Position numbers and translations under genes: made by a program
Notes under the pieces: model-generated
Seen by the model: the letters and a program-made list of their open reading frames with translations, nothing else
What the model was told of the DNA's origin: nothing
The model's database searches: none
Assembly: GCF_023195895.1 (NCBI RefSeq)
Contig: NZ_JALPRK010000007.1
Span: 124,001-188,000, forward strand
Source: Paenibacillus mellifer
Lineage (GTDB): Bacteria; Bacillota; Bacilli; Paenibacillales; Paenibacillaceae
Length of the DNA stretch: 64,000 nt
Direction of reading: 5' to 3'
In this document: positions 44,329 through 54,383 of the stretch, in pieces
Layout of the letters: each line of letters starts with the position of its first letter
How positions within the stretch are numbered: the first letter of the stretch is position 1

Positions 44329-44431
44329 GTTTTCCCAGCGGAATAAACGGGCCTGATGCAGGTATGGATGCCCGCGGCGGAGAATAAAGCATTAGATATG
44401 CGCTGATGCCATAAGGAGAAGGAGGAACCCC

Positions 44432-45361
44432 ATGAACGAAGAGCGGATCAACCAATCGGGCAATCCCTTGTTTCCGGGCTGGTATGCGGACCCGGAAGCG
44501 AGGATTTTTCAGGATCGGTATTGGATTTACCCGACGTATTCAGCCCCATACGAGATGCAAACGTTTTTTGATGCGTTCTATTCTACGGATTTGACGGAGT
44601 GGACGAAGGCGGAGCGCATCCTGAAGATGGAAGACATCACTTGGGCGAGCAAAGCGTTATGGGCTCCGTCGCCGGTGGAGCGAAACGGGAAATTCTATTA
44701 TTACTTTGCCGCGAACGACATCCAGAGCGACGACGAGCTTGGCGGGATCGGCGTGGCCGTTGCCGACCAGCCGGAAGGGCCGTTTCGAGACGCCATTGGC
44801 AAGCCGTTGATCGATCGGTTTCATTTTGGCGCACAGCCTATCGATCCCCATGTGTTTCTTGATGATGACGGGTGTGCCTACCTCTACTACGGGGGCTGGG
44901 GACATTGTAATGTGGCGAAATTATCCGAGGATATGGTGCATCTGGATACTTTTGCAGACGGAACTATGTTCAAGGAGATCACCCCGGAGCATTATATTGA
45001 AGGACCGTGCATGTTCAAGCGTCATGGCGTCTACTATTTCATGTGGTCCGAGGGAGGATGGACCGGGCCGGACTATTCCGTGGCCTATGCCATGTCGGAT
45101 TCGCCGGTGGGACCGTTCCAGAGGGTCGGAAAGATTCTGCAGCAGGATCCGGATATCGCCACCGGTGCCGGCCACCACGGATTCCTGCAAATACCGGACA
45201 GCGACGAGTGGTACATCGTTTACCATCGCCGGCCGCTAAGCGAAACGGATGCGAATCATCGCGTGGTTTGCATGGACCGGATGTTGTTTGAAGAGGACGG
45301 GCGAATCCAGCCGGTGCAGATGACCCATGAAGGCGTCGCGGCCAGACCGCTGAGGCGCTAG
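44432..45361 (+). CDS. Glycoside hydrolase family 43 enzyme
   Basis: 309 residues, no signal peptide, five-bladed propeller type. Catalytic residues: base Asp in WYADPEARIF, pKa-modulating Asp in PIDPHVFLDDDG, and acid Glu in YIEGPCMFKRHG. Family members act on arabino- or xylo-oligosaccharides. Lies behind the transporter after a terminator and has its own ribosome site (AAGGAGG). Probably degrades the sugar the transporter imports. Confidence 0.88.
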   Translation: MNEERINQSGNPLFPGWYADPEARIFQDRYWIYPTYSAPYEMQTFFDAFYSTDLTEWTKAERILKMEDITWASKALWAPSPVERNGKFYYYFAANDIQSDDELGGIGVAVADQPEGPFRDAIGKPLIDRFHFGAQPIDPHVFLDDDGCAYLYYGGWGHCNVAKLSEDMVHLDTFADGTMFKEITPEHYIEGPCMFKRHGVYYFMWSEGGWTGPDYSVAYAMSDSPVGPFQRVGKILQQDPDIATGAGHHGFLQIPDSDEWYIVYHRRPLSETDANHRVVCMDRMLFEEDGRIQPVQMTHEGVAARPLRR

Positions 45362-45393
45362 CCGCAATGACGGGAAAGGAGGGAGCATGATTG

Positions 45394-46098
45394 ATGCAGT
45401 TGGCGGAAAGAAAGCTGTGGAATGCCAATCATCAGCGGTTAACCGCTCTTATGCAGAATCCAAAAGGGCACGAGCAAGCGGTGGAGTTGTTTCTCAGCCA
45501 ACATGCCTGGTTGTATGTCTCGAAGATGGCGGACGCGGGTTCGGCCAACAAGCTGAACACGCTGGAAGACGAACTGCTGGATGGGGTCAGGGAGGAGACG
45601 CTTCGCCAGTATCCCGTGAAGGCGCCTGACACGAAAAACTCGATTCTTTGGCATTTATGGCATATCGCCCGCATTGAGGACATGACGATGAACGTGCTGA
45701 TTGCAGGGCGTGAGCAGATTTTTGAGGAGGGAGATTGGCTGGCCAAGTTAAGGCTCGCATGCCCCCATACGGGTAACGGCATGACGGAGGAGGAAGCGGC
45801 CGAGTTGAGTACCGGGATCGACATTGAAGCCTTGCTGGACTATCGGATCGAAGTAGGCCGGCGCACCCGGGAGATCGTCCGGAGCATGGAGCCCGCGGAT
45901 ATGAAGCGCAAAGTGCCGGCGGCGGGAATCGAAAAGCTTCGTGCCCAAAGGGCGGTGAAGCCGGAAGCCGAATGGCTGCTGGAGTATTGGAGTAAGAAGA
46001 CGTTGGCCGGATTGATTCTGATGCCGGCGACCCGGCATAATTTCCTGCACTTGAACAAGGCGATTCGGATCAAACAAAGGCTCCAAAAGCAAGGTTAA
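45394..46098 (+). CDS. DinB-family protein
   Basis: About 234 residues with a four-helix DinB-like fold and metal-ligand histidines: HLWHIARIED in the middle and TRHNFLHLNKA at the end. DinB relatives include bacillithiol-dependent transferases. ATG 45394 after AAAGGAGGG. 32 bp after the GH43 gene, but functionally unrelated. Confidence 0.82.
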   Translation: MQLAERKLWNANHQRLTALMQNPKGHEQAVELFLSQHAWLYVSKMADAGSANKLNTLEDELLDGVREETLRQYPVKAPDTKNSILWHLWHIARIEDMTMNVLIAGREQIFEEGDWLAKLRLACPHTGNGMTEEEAAELSTGIDIEALLDYRIEVGRRTREIVRSMEPADMKRKVPAAGIEKLRAQRAVKPEAEWLLEYWSKKTLAGLILMPATRHNFLHLNKAIRIKQRLQKQG

Positions 46099-46109
46099 GG
46101 GGGGATTGG

Positions 46110-46718
46110 ATGGATAAGCAGAAGTTGGTTCGTATCTTCGACAAGCAAGCCAATCAATATGATCGCCGTACGGAAAATCCGGCCCAAAGCCGGTGGCGTC
46201 AGCAACTGTTGAGCCATGCTCGGGGGCATGTTCTGGAGTTGGCCGTTGGGGCAGGTGCGAACTTCCCCTTCTATCCTTTAGGTGTGCAGGTTACGGCGAT
46301 CGATTTCAGCCCGGCCATGCTGGAGAAAGCCGAGCGTAGGGCCAAGCATTTGCATGTGAATGCGGAATTCATGTGCACAGATATGGAGAATGCGGATTTT
46401 GCCGATCAGTCGTTTGATACAGTGGTTTCCACGTTGTCGTTCTGCAGCTATGAGCGGCCGCTGGAGCTGATGGAGAAACTCCGTCGCTGGTGCAAGCCGG
46501 AGGGCGAAATCCTGCTGTTGGAGCATGGTATCAGCTCTCGCCGTCTGGTCGCAGTACTGCAGAAGTCGCTGGATCCTTTGTTATATCGGGCTTACGGCTG
46601 TCATCATACGCGGGAGATCCGGCAATTGGCCGAACAGGCTGGACTAAACGTCCTTGCAGCGGAAAGCTACTGGATGGATATGGTCCAATTGATTCGGGCG
46701 AAGCCGGGAAGTGTCTAG
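46110..46718 (+). CDS. Class I SAM-dependent methyltransferase
   Basis: 202 residues, UbiE/Coq5-like. Motif I VLELAVGAGANF, acidic loop VTAIDFSPAMLEKA, FDTVVSTLSFCSYE (motif IV). Substrate unknown. 11 bp after the DinB-like gene, probably same transcript. Confidence 0.88.
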   Translation: MDKQKLVRIFDKQANQYDRRTENPAQSRWRQQLLSHARGHVLELAVGAGANFPFYPLGVQVTAIDFSPAMLEKAERRAKHLHVNAEFMCTDMENADFADQSFDTVVSTLSFCSYERPLELMEKLRRWCKPEGEILLLEHGISSRRLVAVLQKSLDPLLYRAYGCHHTREIRQLAEQAGLNVLAAESYWMDMVQLIRAKPGSV

Positions 46719-46733
46719 ATAGGAGGCCAGACC

Positions 46734-47312
46734 ATGACCATCGACTTCTTCGACCTGACTTATTTGCGTCAAGGCAATGTCCGACAGCAACAGGCTTACG
46801 AAGTGATGGAGGAGCTTCAAATCGTGGGCAAGCTGGATTCCTACCATCCGGTCTTAGCCGGAACGATTCCCTTGGATCTCGATTTGCCTGAAAGCGATTT
46901 GGATATCATCTGCGAGGTTTGTGACGCCAAGAGGTTTGAGCAGGAACTGGAGCTTCATTTTGGAGCATGCCCGAATTACATCTGCTCCAGCAAAACCGTG
47001 GGCGGTCTCCTACGTACGGTTGCGAATTTTACATATCGGGGATTGGCGTTCGAAGTTTTTGGTCAGCCGAAGCCGGTGACGGAGCAAAACGCCTACAGGC
47101 ATATGGTGATCGAGCACCGGATGCTGGAGATGGGAGGGGCCGGAACCCGCGACGCCATCCGTAAGCTAAAGGCAGGGGGGCTGAAGACGGAACCGGCTTT
47201 CGGCGAGCTTTTTCGAATCGACGGTGACCCTTATGAGGCGCTGCTGGGCATGTACGATTGGGAGGATGCGCGGCTGCGCCAGTTTATTGAAGAAAGGATC
47301 GGAACGAAATGA
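46734..47312 (+). CDS. DUF4269 protein, nucleotidyltransferase-like
   Basis: 192 residues matching DUF4269: VLAGTIPLDLDLPESDLDII is the G..P....SDLDI pattern of a nucleotidyltransferase fold, then FGQPKPVTEQNAYRHMVIEH. Function unknown. Overlaps the cupin gene by 4 bp. Confidence 0.82.
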   Translation: MTIDFFDLTYLRQGNVRQQQAYEVMEELQIVGKLDSYHPVLAGTIPLDLDLPESDLDIICEVCDAKRFEQELELHFGACPNYICSSKTVGGLLRTVANFTYRGLAFEVFGQPKPVTEQNAYRHMVIEHRMLEMGGAGTRDAIRKLKAGGLKTEPAFGELFRIDGDPYEALLGMYDWEDARLRQFIEERIGTK

Positions 47313-47644
47313 TCAGCAAACAGAACGCGGAGCATTATGTTTGGGGCGAAAATTGCGATGGCTGGCGGTTGGTGGACCGGGAGGAATGCAGCATTATTCA
47401 TGAGAAAATGCCTCCGGATAGCCGGGAAGTCCGGCATTTCCACGAAAAGGCGGAGCAGTTTTTCTTCGTTTTGTCCGGCTGCCTGCATATCGAATTGGAC
47501 GGGACCGAACACGAGCTTCATCTGCATGAAGGGATCGAGATCCCGCCGAATATTCCGCACCAGGCCATGAACCGTTCAGCCGGCCCGGTAGAGTTTGTTG
47601 TCATTTCCCGCCCGAATACGCGGGGGGACCGGGTGCTGGTTTGA
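47309..47644 (+). CDS. Cupin-domain protein
   Basis: 111 residues, small single cupin: EVRHFHEKAEQFFFVLSG is the metal-binding first motif (H-x-H...E), and IEIPPNIPHQAMN the second. ATGA overlap with DUF4269, so co-translated. Substrate unknown. Confidence 0.85.
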   Translation: MISKQNAEHYVWGENCDGWRLVDREECSIIHEKMPPDSREVRHFHEKAEQFFFVLSGCLHIELDGTEHELHLHEGIEIPPNIPHQAMNRSAGPVEFVVISRPNTRGDRVLV

Positions 47645-47690
47645 ATGGATGCACCGACTGTTTTTTTATCCAAGGAAGGGGAGAAAGGAA

Positions 47691-48476
47691 ATGTACGCAC
47701 ATCATGCCGAATCGATCGAGAAACTAAAGGCCAAGCTGGCGGTCCGGGAGGACATTCTGGCCTTGCTGGTTTCCGGTTCGATTGCCCACGGATTCGCGAA
47801 ACCGTCCTCGGATGTAGACGTGATGATCGTGGTGTCCGAGGAGGACTATGCCCGGCGAGTAAGCACGGGGGAGACGACGTATTGGGAAAACGAATCGACG
47901 GACTATGAATCCGGTTACGTGGACGGGAAATATATCTCTTGCGGGTTTATGAGGCAGGTGGCCGAAAAAGGGAGCGAGCCGGCGCGGTTTGCGTTCGAAG
48001 GGGCGATCCTTGTCTTTTCGAAAATCGCAGGATTGGAAGAACTGCTGGCGAATATCGTTCGGTACCCGACAGAACGAAAGCGGGAGAATATCGCCCGTTT
48101 CCTGGCCCAGCTTGAAGCGTGGAAATGGTATTCCGCCGAAGCCTTCAAGCACGACAACCTCTACCTGCTGCGGCATGCCGTCAATAACTTGGTTTTGTTC
48201 GGCGGAAGATTGATCCTGGCGCATAATGAAATGCTCTATCCTTACCACAAATGGTTTCTTAACGTCCTGGAAAAAGCGCCCGATCGGCCCGAAGGCTTCC
48301 TGCCTTTGATCGAACGAATGCTGCAAGTACCCACGGCCGAGCATATCGAAGCGTTTTACCAGTCGGTCCGCACGTTCGCCGATTGGGGCGAGGACGGACG
48401 AAGCTGGCCGTCGCGTTTCATGGAAGACAGCGAATTAAACTGGCTGAACGGCTTTACGCCGGTGGGTGATATTTAA
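47691..48476 (+). CDS. Nucleotidyltransferase-domain protein
   Basis: 261 residues. LLVSGSIAHGFAKPSSDVDV is the Pol-beta-type nucleotidyltransferase motif (GS...D-x-D); the C-terminal half is helical. Could be an aminoglycoside adenylyltransferase-like or housekeeping enzyme. ATG 47691 after GAGAAAGGAA; a longer frame starts inside the cupin gene. Confidence 0.83.
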   Translation: MYAHHAESIEKLKAKLAVREDILALLVSGSIAHGFAKPSSDVDVMIVVSEEDYARRVSTGETTYWENESTDYESGYVDGKYISCGFMRQVAEKGSEPARFAFEGAILVFSKIAGLEELLANIVRYPTERKRENIARFLAQLEAWKWYSAEAFKHDNLYLLRHAVNNLVLFGGRLILAHNEMLYPYHKWFLNVLEKAPDRPEGFLPLIERMLQVPTAEHIEAFYQSVRTFADWGEDGRSWPSRFMEDSELNWLNGFTPVGDI

Positions 48477-48492
48477 CGGTACAACGGATCGC

Positions 48493-49173
48493 CTATTTTC
48501 CTGCCGCGATCTCTTTCAGCCGTTCTTTGACCGGCCCGGTACATACGCCGCCATGGTAGGTAATTACCGTTTCCACATCCAGGGCGGCCAATTTTTCAAC
48601 CGACTGAAGGGCCAGGGCGTAATCCGGCGTGAACTTCGCTTCGGGCGGCTGTAGCGTCCCGCCGCTCGAGACGAGCGCGTCCCCGCTGATCAACGTTTTG
48701 CTGGAAGGATGATACAAGCTGATATGGTCGGGCGTATGTCCGGGGGTGAACACCACCAGCAACCCCCCGCCAAACGGCAGCTCGTCGCCGTCGCGAAGCG
48801 CCCGATCCACCTTGACCGGTTCGGCGGTAACTCCGCTCTTGATCAGCGGGATTTCGCCGGCCAGGTAAGGAATCCCCGCTTCGTGGGCCAACACTTCCAA
48901 CTTCCCCGCTTTCGCCCGGATCAGTTCCGGCATGCTCCCAATATGGTCCCTGTCCTGATGCGTGATGATCACGTGCGTCAGCTGTTCCAGGGAAAACCCC
49001 GCTTGCTCCAACGCTTCGCGGATCACGTCCAATTGACCGGGAACCCCGGTGTCGATGAGGACGAGATGACCAGTACCCCATAACAAAGCCGCATGGACCG
49101 CCATCTGACTCCCATTCGGCAAGTTCAAGTTTAGCGGCAGCGGCATCAGGCCGGATGCGTAAGTTTGTTCCAT
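48493..49173 (-). CDS. Metallo-beta-lactamase-fold hydrolase
   Basis: 226 residues. Metal-binding ITHQDRDHIGS (H-x-x-x-D-H with Gln at the second His position), later histidine GHTPDHIS, and GDALV. Substrate unknown; hydrolase of the YflN/glyoxalase II-like type. Convergent with the nucleotidyltransferase gene. Confidence 0.87.
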   Translation of the reverse strand: MEQTYASGLMPLPLNLNLPNGSQMAVHAALLWGTGHLVLIDTGVPGQLDVIREALEQAGFSLEQLTHVIITHQDRDHIGSMPELIRAKAGKLEVLAHEAGIPYLAGEIPLIKSGVTAEPVKVDRALRDGDELPFGGGLLVVFTPGHTPDHISLYHPSSKTLISGDALVSSGGTLQPPEAKFTPDYALALQSVEKLAALDVETVITYHGGVCTGPVKERLKEIAAGK

Positions 49174-49445
49174 GCAATCTCCTCCTCGTTGTTCAATCTT
49201 AGCTTTATCTGCGCAAAATCGTAGCAGAGAATGGGTCGAAGGACAAGTCCTATCCCGATTTCAAGTAAGGGTCTGCGGAAGAGGTAATTGCAGAGAAAGG
49301 CGTTTTTCATCCCTTGAAAACGCTAATTCCGACGAAATTATCTCGTTTTTTAACTCAAATCTGCATGCGGGCCGGCTTTACAAAGAACTGGCGCAAGCGT
49401 AATATTCGACTCATGAAATGATTCCAATAAAACAATCTGTATCGC

Positions 49446-49609
49446 TTAATTTCCGAACAGGAAAACGGGGGACCCAACGACCGGTGCCGATGTGAGAGTC
49501 GGCGGAACGGTCCGGGGTGAATCCCTTGCGGCTAGTGCTTGCCGCAAGGGTAGGGCGACTCTCACCGCCCGAATCCGACAGCTAACCTCGTCAGCGTAGG
49601 GAGAGAGGA
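49446..49609 (+). ncRNA. c-di-AMP riboswitch (ydaO/yuaA), copy 1
   Basis: Conserved blocks of the class in order: CGGGGGACCCA, GGGGTGAATCC, TAGGGCGACTCTC, CCGAATCCGACAGCTAACC, TCGTCAGCG. A terminator hairpin at 49631-49658 (CCGCAG/CTGTGG then TTTTCTT) follows, so this copy has its own expression platform. It lies far upstream of kdp and precedes a second copy. Confidence 0.93.
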
Positions 49610-49630
49610 TGATGGACTTGTGATGGCGAG

Positions 49631-49658
49631 CCGCAGGGATATCCTCTGTGGTTTTCTT
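49631..49658 (+). terminator. Expression-platform terminator of riboswitch 1
   Basis: Six-bp stem CCGCAG/CTGTGG (one G-T) with a 9-base loop, then TTTTCTT. Would end transcription when the riboswitch is bound. Confidence 0.65.
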
Positions 49659-49732
49659 ATGCCTGTTCATGAAAGGAAAGAAAGTTTTACATTAACAATT
49701 TAGAAGAAAACTAACAATCCATTCGCATAACA

Positions 49733-49884
49733 CTGAATCCTTCCGATACGAAGGAACGGGGGACCCAAACGGGCGGAAATCACGCCCACGGGGCGAATCC
49801 TGGCAGTCACTGACTTGTCCAGGTAGGGCGACTCTCGCGCCCGAGCCCGGCAGCTAACCTCGTAAGTGTGTTCGAGAGAGGTAA
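49733..49884 (+). ncRNA. c-di-AMP riboswitch (ydaO/yuaA), copy 2
   Basis: Same conserved blocks (CGGGGGACCCA, GGGGCGAATCC, TAGGGCGACTCTCGCGCCCG, CCCGGCAGCTAACC, TCGTAAGTG). A terminator follows at 49923-49961, just before the first kdp-region gene. In this class high c-di-AMP turns off downstream potassium transport genes. Confidence 0.95.
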
Positions 49885-49922
49885 CCTTAAAGCGCGATTC
49901 CCTAAGCATAGATTACATGCTG

Positions 49923-49961
49923 GAAGCCCGCGAAGATTCCCTCTTCCCAGGCTTCTTTTTT
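49923..49961 (+). terminator. Expression-platform terminator of riboswitch 2
   Basis: GAAGCC paired with GGCTTC around a 21-base loop, then six T. Confidence 0.8.
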
Positions 49962-49996
49962 GATGCCTAATTTCTGAATCAGGAGGAACACAAGAA

Positions 49997-50398
49997 ATGG
50001 GTACGAACGAATACGCGCTTGTGACGTTTCCGAATCCATTGGCTGTAGATTTCATCAGAACGTTGAAATACCGCGACATTCCGTTTGCGCTTATGGTCAA
50101 CAATGATAGAAGCCGCCAGGAGGCGATAGACCGTGGGATAGAGCACGTCATTTTGGTAGATACTACGAAGCGCAAAAACAAGGCGGTACCTGAAATCTCC
50201 ATCGGGCCGGTGTATATCTTCGAAGAATCCCTGACTCTGACTTGCCGATACCTGCAATTATGCCGCACGTGGACTTCGAAGCCCGTTTATGTCATTACGC
50301 AAAAGAGGCATCCCAGCGCGGTTTATACAAAGCTTGGAGCCAACTATGTGATTTATACGAAGGGGAAAGACGTATCATTCATTCTGCAAAAGGAGTAA
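49997..50398 (+). CDS. Hypothetical protein of the kdp operon (Rossmann-like)
   Basis: 133 residues. Alternating strands and helices (YALVTFPNPLAVDFIRTLKY, IPFALMVNN, HVILVDTT, KPVYVITQKRH, ANYVIYTKG) suggest a small TrkA-N/RCK-like or Rossmann fold, but no nucleotide-binding GxGxxG motif. First gene after the riboswitches, AGGAGG upstream. Possibly a regulatory subunit of the Kdp system. Confidence 0.7.
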   Translation: MGTNEYALVTFPNPLAVDFIRTLKYRDIPFALMVNNDRSRQEAIDRGIEHVILVDTTKRKNKAVPEISIGPVYIFEESLTLTCRYLQLCRTWTSKPVYVITQKRHPSAVYTKLGANYVIYTKGKDVSFILQKE

Positions 50399-50416
50399 AG
50401 GAGGATCCGATCGACG

Positions 50417-50524
50417 ATGACAGATATTCTAATGATCGGCTTGATTATCGTTATGGCTTGCATGATGGCAGGTCTGGCATCTTGGGCTTCCAAAGTGATT
50501 TCGGAGGGTGGAGATCAGCGATGA
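50417..50524 (+). CDS. 35-aa membrane peptide between the Rossmann-like gene and kdpF
   Basis: ATG with AAGGAGG upstream. Encodes one membrane segment (DILMIGLIIVMACMMAGLAS) and a short charged tail; its stop overlaps the kdpF start as ATGA. KdpF-like in size but a different sequence, so possibly a second small Kdp accessory peptide. Confidence 0.65.
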   Translation: MTDILMIGLIIVMACMMAGLASWASKVISEGGDQR

Positions 50525-50601
50525 TGTGGGGACTAGGCATCTTAATCGTGGCCGTGTTTATTTATTTGGGTTATGCGCTGCTAAACCCGGAAAAGTTTTA
50601 A
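50521..50601 (+). CDS. kdpF: KdpF, small stabilising subunit
   Basis: 26 residues: one membrane span (WGLGILIVAVFIYLGYALL) ending NPEKF, typical of KdpF (usually 25-30 aa, ending P-E-x-F). KdpF stabilises the KdpABC complex. ATG overlaps the stop of the preceding peptide. Confidence 0.85.
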   Translation: MMWGLGILIVAVFIYLGYALLNPEKF

Positions 50602-50626
50602 CATTTGCCTTTCGGAGGGATAAGTC

Positions 50627-52303
50627 GTGACAATCTATAGTTGGGTCGCCATACTCGTAACTTTGGGCCTTGCGGTTCTCATCGCCAAACCGGCCGGTCT
50701 GTATTTGGCTAAGGCGTTTGATTACGAGAAAAACGGTCTGGACCGGTGGTTCGGACCCGTCGAAAGAGTGATATTCCATGCAAGCGGCATCCGTCAGGGG
50801 AACCAAACCTGGAAGATGTATGCTTTATCCGCGGTGCTGAGTAATTTGGCGATGATGTTGATCGTCTATTTGATTTTTCGGCTGCAAGGGTTCCTGCCGC
50901 TGAATCCGAGCGGGGTTTCAAACATGGAGCCGACGCTGGCCTTCAATACGGTGGTTGCCTTCATGACCAATACGGATCTGCAGCATTACAGCGGGGAAAG
51001 CGGACTGTCCTATTTTTCACAGATGATCGGGATCGTATTCATGATGTTCACCTCAACGGCGACCGGGGTCGCCGCGGCTATGGCTTTTATTCGCGGCTTG
51101 GCCGGCAAACCGATCGGCAATTTCTTCGTGGATCTGGTTCGTGCGATCACCCGGGTTTTGCTGCCGATGTCGTTCGTTTCCGCTTTAATATTCGCAGCGT
51201 TGGGGGTTCCGCAAACCCTGGCATCTTCTGCGATCGCCCACACCCTGCAGGGGACCGAGCAACAAATCGCCCGGGGGCCGATTGCCTCGTTTTTATCGAT
51301 TAAGCAGTTCGGCAATAACGGCGGCGGATTTGTGGGCGTAAACTCGGCCCATCCATTTGAAAATCCGGGCGGATTCAGCAACATGCTGCAAATTTTATTG
51401 ATGATGTTGATCGGGACTTCCCTTCCTTTCGCGTACGGGAAAATGGTCGGGAATGCCAAACAAGGCCGAGTATTGTTCGTATCGATGCTGATGATGTTCA
51501 TCGTCATGCTTGGCGTATTGCTTTCGGCCGAAAGCGCCGGCAATCCGGCATTTCACGCCCTTGGCATCGGGCATGACCAAGTCAGCATGGAGGGCAAGGA
51601 AGTTCGTTTTGGCATGGCCCAGTCGGCCTTGTTCGCGACGGTCACGACGGCGACGGAGACGGGGGCGGTGAATACGATGCACGATACGCTGACGCCGATC
51701 GGCGGGATGGTTCCGCTGGCGAACATGATGCTGAACACGGTCTTCGGCGGAGCGGGCGTCGGTATCATGAACGTGCTGATGTATGCGATGATTGCGGTGT
51801 TCTTGTCCGGTCTGATGGTCGGGCGGACGCCGGAGTTCCTTGGCAAGAAGCTGGAAGGCAAAGAAATGAAGCTGATCGCCGTCAATTTGCTGGTTACTCC
51901 GTTCCTGATATTGGCACCAACCGCTCTGGCCTTGTTGGCTTACCCGGATACGATATCCAATCCCGGGTTCCACGGCTTAACACAAGCGATTTATGAGTTT
52001 ACTTCGTCCGCGAACAATAACGGCTCGGGTTTCGAAGGGCTTGGCGACAATACGCCATTCTGGAACATCGCCACGGGCGTCGTGATGTTCTTGGGGCGCT
52101 ATTTCTCGATCGTCGTCTTGCTGGCAGTGGCGGGTTCCTTGGCCGCCAAGAAACCGGTACCCGTAACAAGCGGGACGTTCCGAACGGATACGGCCCTGTT
52201 CGGCGGCGTCTTTCTCATCATTGTAATTCTCGTCGGCGCCTTGACCTACTTCCCGGCCATCGTGCTGGGACCGGTCGCCGAGCATCTCACATTACGGCCA
52301 TAG
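50627..52303 (+). CDS. kdpA: KdpA, potassium-transporting subunit
   Basis: 558 residues, about ten membrane spans, normal length. Potassium-selectivity filter-like loops are visible ([61 protein letters not shown]). Channel-like subunit of the KdpFABC pump. GTG start with TTCGGAGGGA upstream. Confidence 0.95.
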   Translation: MTIYSWVAILVTLGLAVLIAKPAGLYLAKAFDYEKNGLDRWFGPVERVIFHASGIRQGNQTWKMYALSAVLSNLAMMLIVYLIFRLQGFLPLNPSGVSNMEPTLAFNTVVAFMTNTDLQHYSGESGLSYFSQMIGIVFMMFTSTATGVAAAMAFIRGLAGKPIGNFFVDLVRAITRVLLPMSFVSALIFAALGVPQTLASSAIAHTLQGTEQQIARGPIASFLSIKQFGNNGGGFVGVNSAHPFENPGGFSNMLQILLMMLIGTSLPFAYGKMVGNAKQGRVLFVSMLMMFIVMLGVLLSAESAGNPAFHALGIGHDQVSMEGKEVRFGMAQSALFATVTTATETGAVNTMHDTLTPIGGMVPLANMMLNTVFGGAGVGIMNVLMYAMIAVFLSGLMVGRTPEFLGKKLEGKEMKLIAVNLLVTPFLILAPTALALLAYPDTISNPGFHGLTQAIYEFTSSANNNGSGFEGLGDNTPFWNIATGVVMFLGRYFSIVVLLAVAGSLAAKKPVPVTSGTFRTDTALFGGVFLIIVILVGALTYFPAIVLGPVAEHLTLRP

Positions 52304-52331
52304 GTTGAATGAAAGAAGGAGTGGAACGGGC

Positions 52332-54359
52332 ATGCGTAACAAGAAAACGATGTTATCTCCTAAGATCGTCAAAAATGCGGTCAAAGAGTCGTTTATGAAG
52401 CTGGACCCAAGGTTGATGATCCGTAATCCGATCATGTTCGTGGTCGAAATCGGATTTCTCATCACGTTACTACTGATATTTATGCCCGATGCTTTCGGTG
52501 GTGGGGTGTCTCGCGGGTTCAATGTGACGGTATCGTTGATCCTGCTCGTGACCGTGCTGTTCGCGAATTTCGCGGAAGCCCTCGCAGAAGGCCGCGGCAA
52601 GGCACAAGCGGATTCGCTCAAGAAAACGAAGAAAGAGATTATGGCCAATAAACTCGTTGGCCAACAAGTGAAACAGGTTCCCTCGACCGAGCTGCGTAAA
52701 GGAGACCTCGTCATCGTTTCCCAGGGCGAAATGATTCCGGGGGACGGCGAAGTGGTAGAGGGACTGGCTTCCGTCGACGAGTCCGCCATCACCGGCGAAT
52801 CGGCGCCCGTGATTAAGGAAGCCGGCGGAGACTTCAGTTCCGTGACCGGCGGCACGAAGGTGATCAGCGATCAAATCAAGGTGAAGATCTCCAGTGACCC
52901 CGGCGAATCCTTCCTTGACCGGATGATCTCGTTGGTCGAAGGGGCGAAACGCCAAAAGACGCCGAACGAAATCGCTCTGAATACCGTCTTGATTAGCTTG
53001 ACCTTGATCTTTCTGATCGTGGTGGTCACGTTGCCGTTTTTCGGAAATTACCTGGATATCCGGATCGAAGTCCCGGTGTTAATCGCCTTGCTGGTTTGCT
53101 TGATTCCAACGACCATCGGCGGCCTGCTGTCGGCGATCGGGATTGCCGGAATGGACCGAGTAACGCAATTCAACGTCCTGGCGATGTCCGGGAAAGCCGT
53201 CGAAGCGGCCGGGGATATCAATACGATTATATTGGATAAAACCGGGACGATCACGTTTGGGAACCGGATGGCCAGCGAATTCGTGCCGGTTGGCGGTGCG
53301 GGCTTGGCGGATGTCTCCGCCTGGGCCGCGATCAGTTCCGTCAAGGATGATACGCCGGAAGGGCGCTCGGTGTTGGAATTGATGAGAAAACAAGGCTTGA
53401 GCTATGACGCTGCCCTTGCGGATGGCGGGGAGTTCATCGAATTCAAGGCGGAAACCCGGATGAGCGGCATCGACTTGCGAGACGGCCGGAAGGTCCGCAA
53501 AGGGGCGGTAGATGCCGTGAAGAAATGGGTCATCGCCCAAGGCGGGGAAATTCCCGCCGATCTGGATCCAGGCAGCGATGCGATTGCGACGGCGGGCGGT
53601 ACCCCGCTGGCGGTAGCGGTCGATCATCGCGTCTTCGGGTTAATTTATTTGAAGGATACCGTGAAACCCGGGATGCGGGAGCGGTTCGAACAGATGCGGG
53701 AAATGGGAATCAAAACGATCATGTGTACGGGCGATAACCCGCTGACGGCAGCTACGATCGCGCGGGAGGCCGGGGTAGACGACTATATCGCGGAGAGCAA
53801 GCCGGAGGATAAGATCGCCGTCATCCGCAAAGAGCAAGCCGAAGGCAAACTCGTGGCCATGACGGGCGACGGAACGAACGACGCGCCGGCGTTGGCACAA
53901 GCGGATGTCGGGATCGCCATGAACAGCGGCACCGTAGCCGCGAAGGAAGCGGCCAATATGGTCGATCTGGACTCCGACCCGTCGAAGATTATCGAGGTTG
54001 TGTCGATCGGCAAACAGCTGCTGATGACCCGCGGTGCTCTAACCACGTTCAGCATCGCCAACGACGTGGCCAAGTATTTTGCGATTATCCCGGCCATGTT
54101 CATGCTGGCGATTCCGGAGATGGGAGTTCTCAACGTCATGCGGCTGGGTTCTCCCGATTCGGCGATCATTTCGGCGTTAATTTTTAACGCGATCATCATT
54201 CCGCTGCTGATACCGCTCGCTATGAAAGGGATTGCTTACAAGCCGATGAGTTCCTCCAAGCTGCTGGCGCGCAACCTGTTCATTTACGGGGTGGGCGGCG
54301 TGATAGCTCCATTCGCGGGGATTAAAATCATCGATTTGTTTGTCCACTTATGGATTTGA
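52332..54359 (+). CDS. kdpB: KdpB, P-type ATPase subunit
   Basis: About 675 residues. Phosphorylation motif [12 protein letters not shown], actuator TGES in [21 protein letters not shown] hinge. Energises potassium uptake. ATG 52332 follows AAGGAG; the frame from 52305 starts right at the kdpA stop and lacks a ribosome site. Confidence 0.95.
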   Translation: MRNKKTMLSPKIVKNAVKESFMKLDPRLMIRNPIMFVVEIGFLITLLLIFMPDAFGGGVSRGFNVTVSLILLVTVLFANFAEALAEGRGKAQADSLKKTKKEIMANKLVGQQVKQVPSTELRKGDLVIVSQGEMIPGDGEVVEGLASVDESAITGESAPVIKEAGGDFSSVTGGTKVISDQIKVKISSDPGESFLDRMISLVEGAKRQKTPNEIALNTVLISLTLIFLIVVVTLPFFGNYLDIRIEVPVLIALLVCLIPTTIGGLLSAIGIAGMDRVTQFNVLAMSGKAVEAAGDINTIILDKTGTITFGNRMASEFVPVGGAGLADVSAWAAISSVKDDTPEGRSVLELMRKQGLSYDAALADGGEFIEFKAETRMSGIDLRDGRKVRKGAVDAVKKWVIAQGGEIPADLDPGSDAIATAGGTPLAVAVDHRVFGLIYLKDTVKPGMRERFEQMREMGIKTIMCTGDNPLTAATIAREAGVDDYIAESKPEDKIAVIRKEQAEGKLVAMTGDGTNDAPALAQADVGIAMNSGTVAAKEAANMVDLDSDPSKIIEVVSIGKQLLMTRGALTTFSIANDVAKYFAIIPAMFMLAIPEMGVLNVMRLGSPDSAIISALIFNAIIIPLLIPLAMKGIAYKPMSSSKLLARNLFIYGVGGVIAPFAGIKIIDLFVHLWI

Positions 54360-54383
54360 TATTTCTTGAAGGGATGGTAAGCC

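Noticed and set aside
49997-50398. Assignment as a TrkA/KtrC potassium-channel subunit
   Set aside because: No GxGxxG nucleotide-binding motif and too short; only a Rossmann-like fold is suggested.
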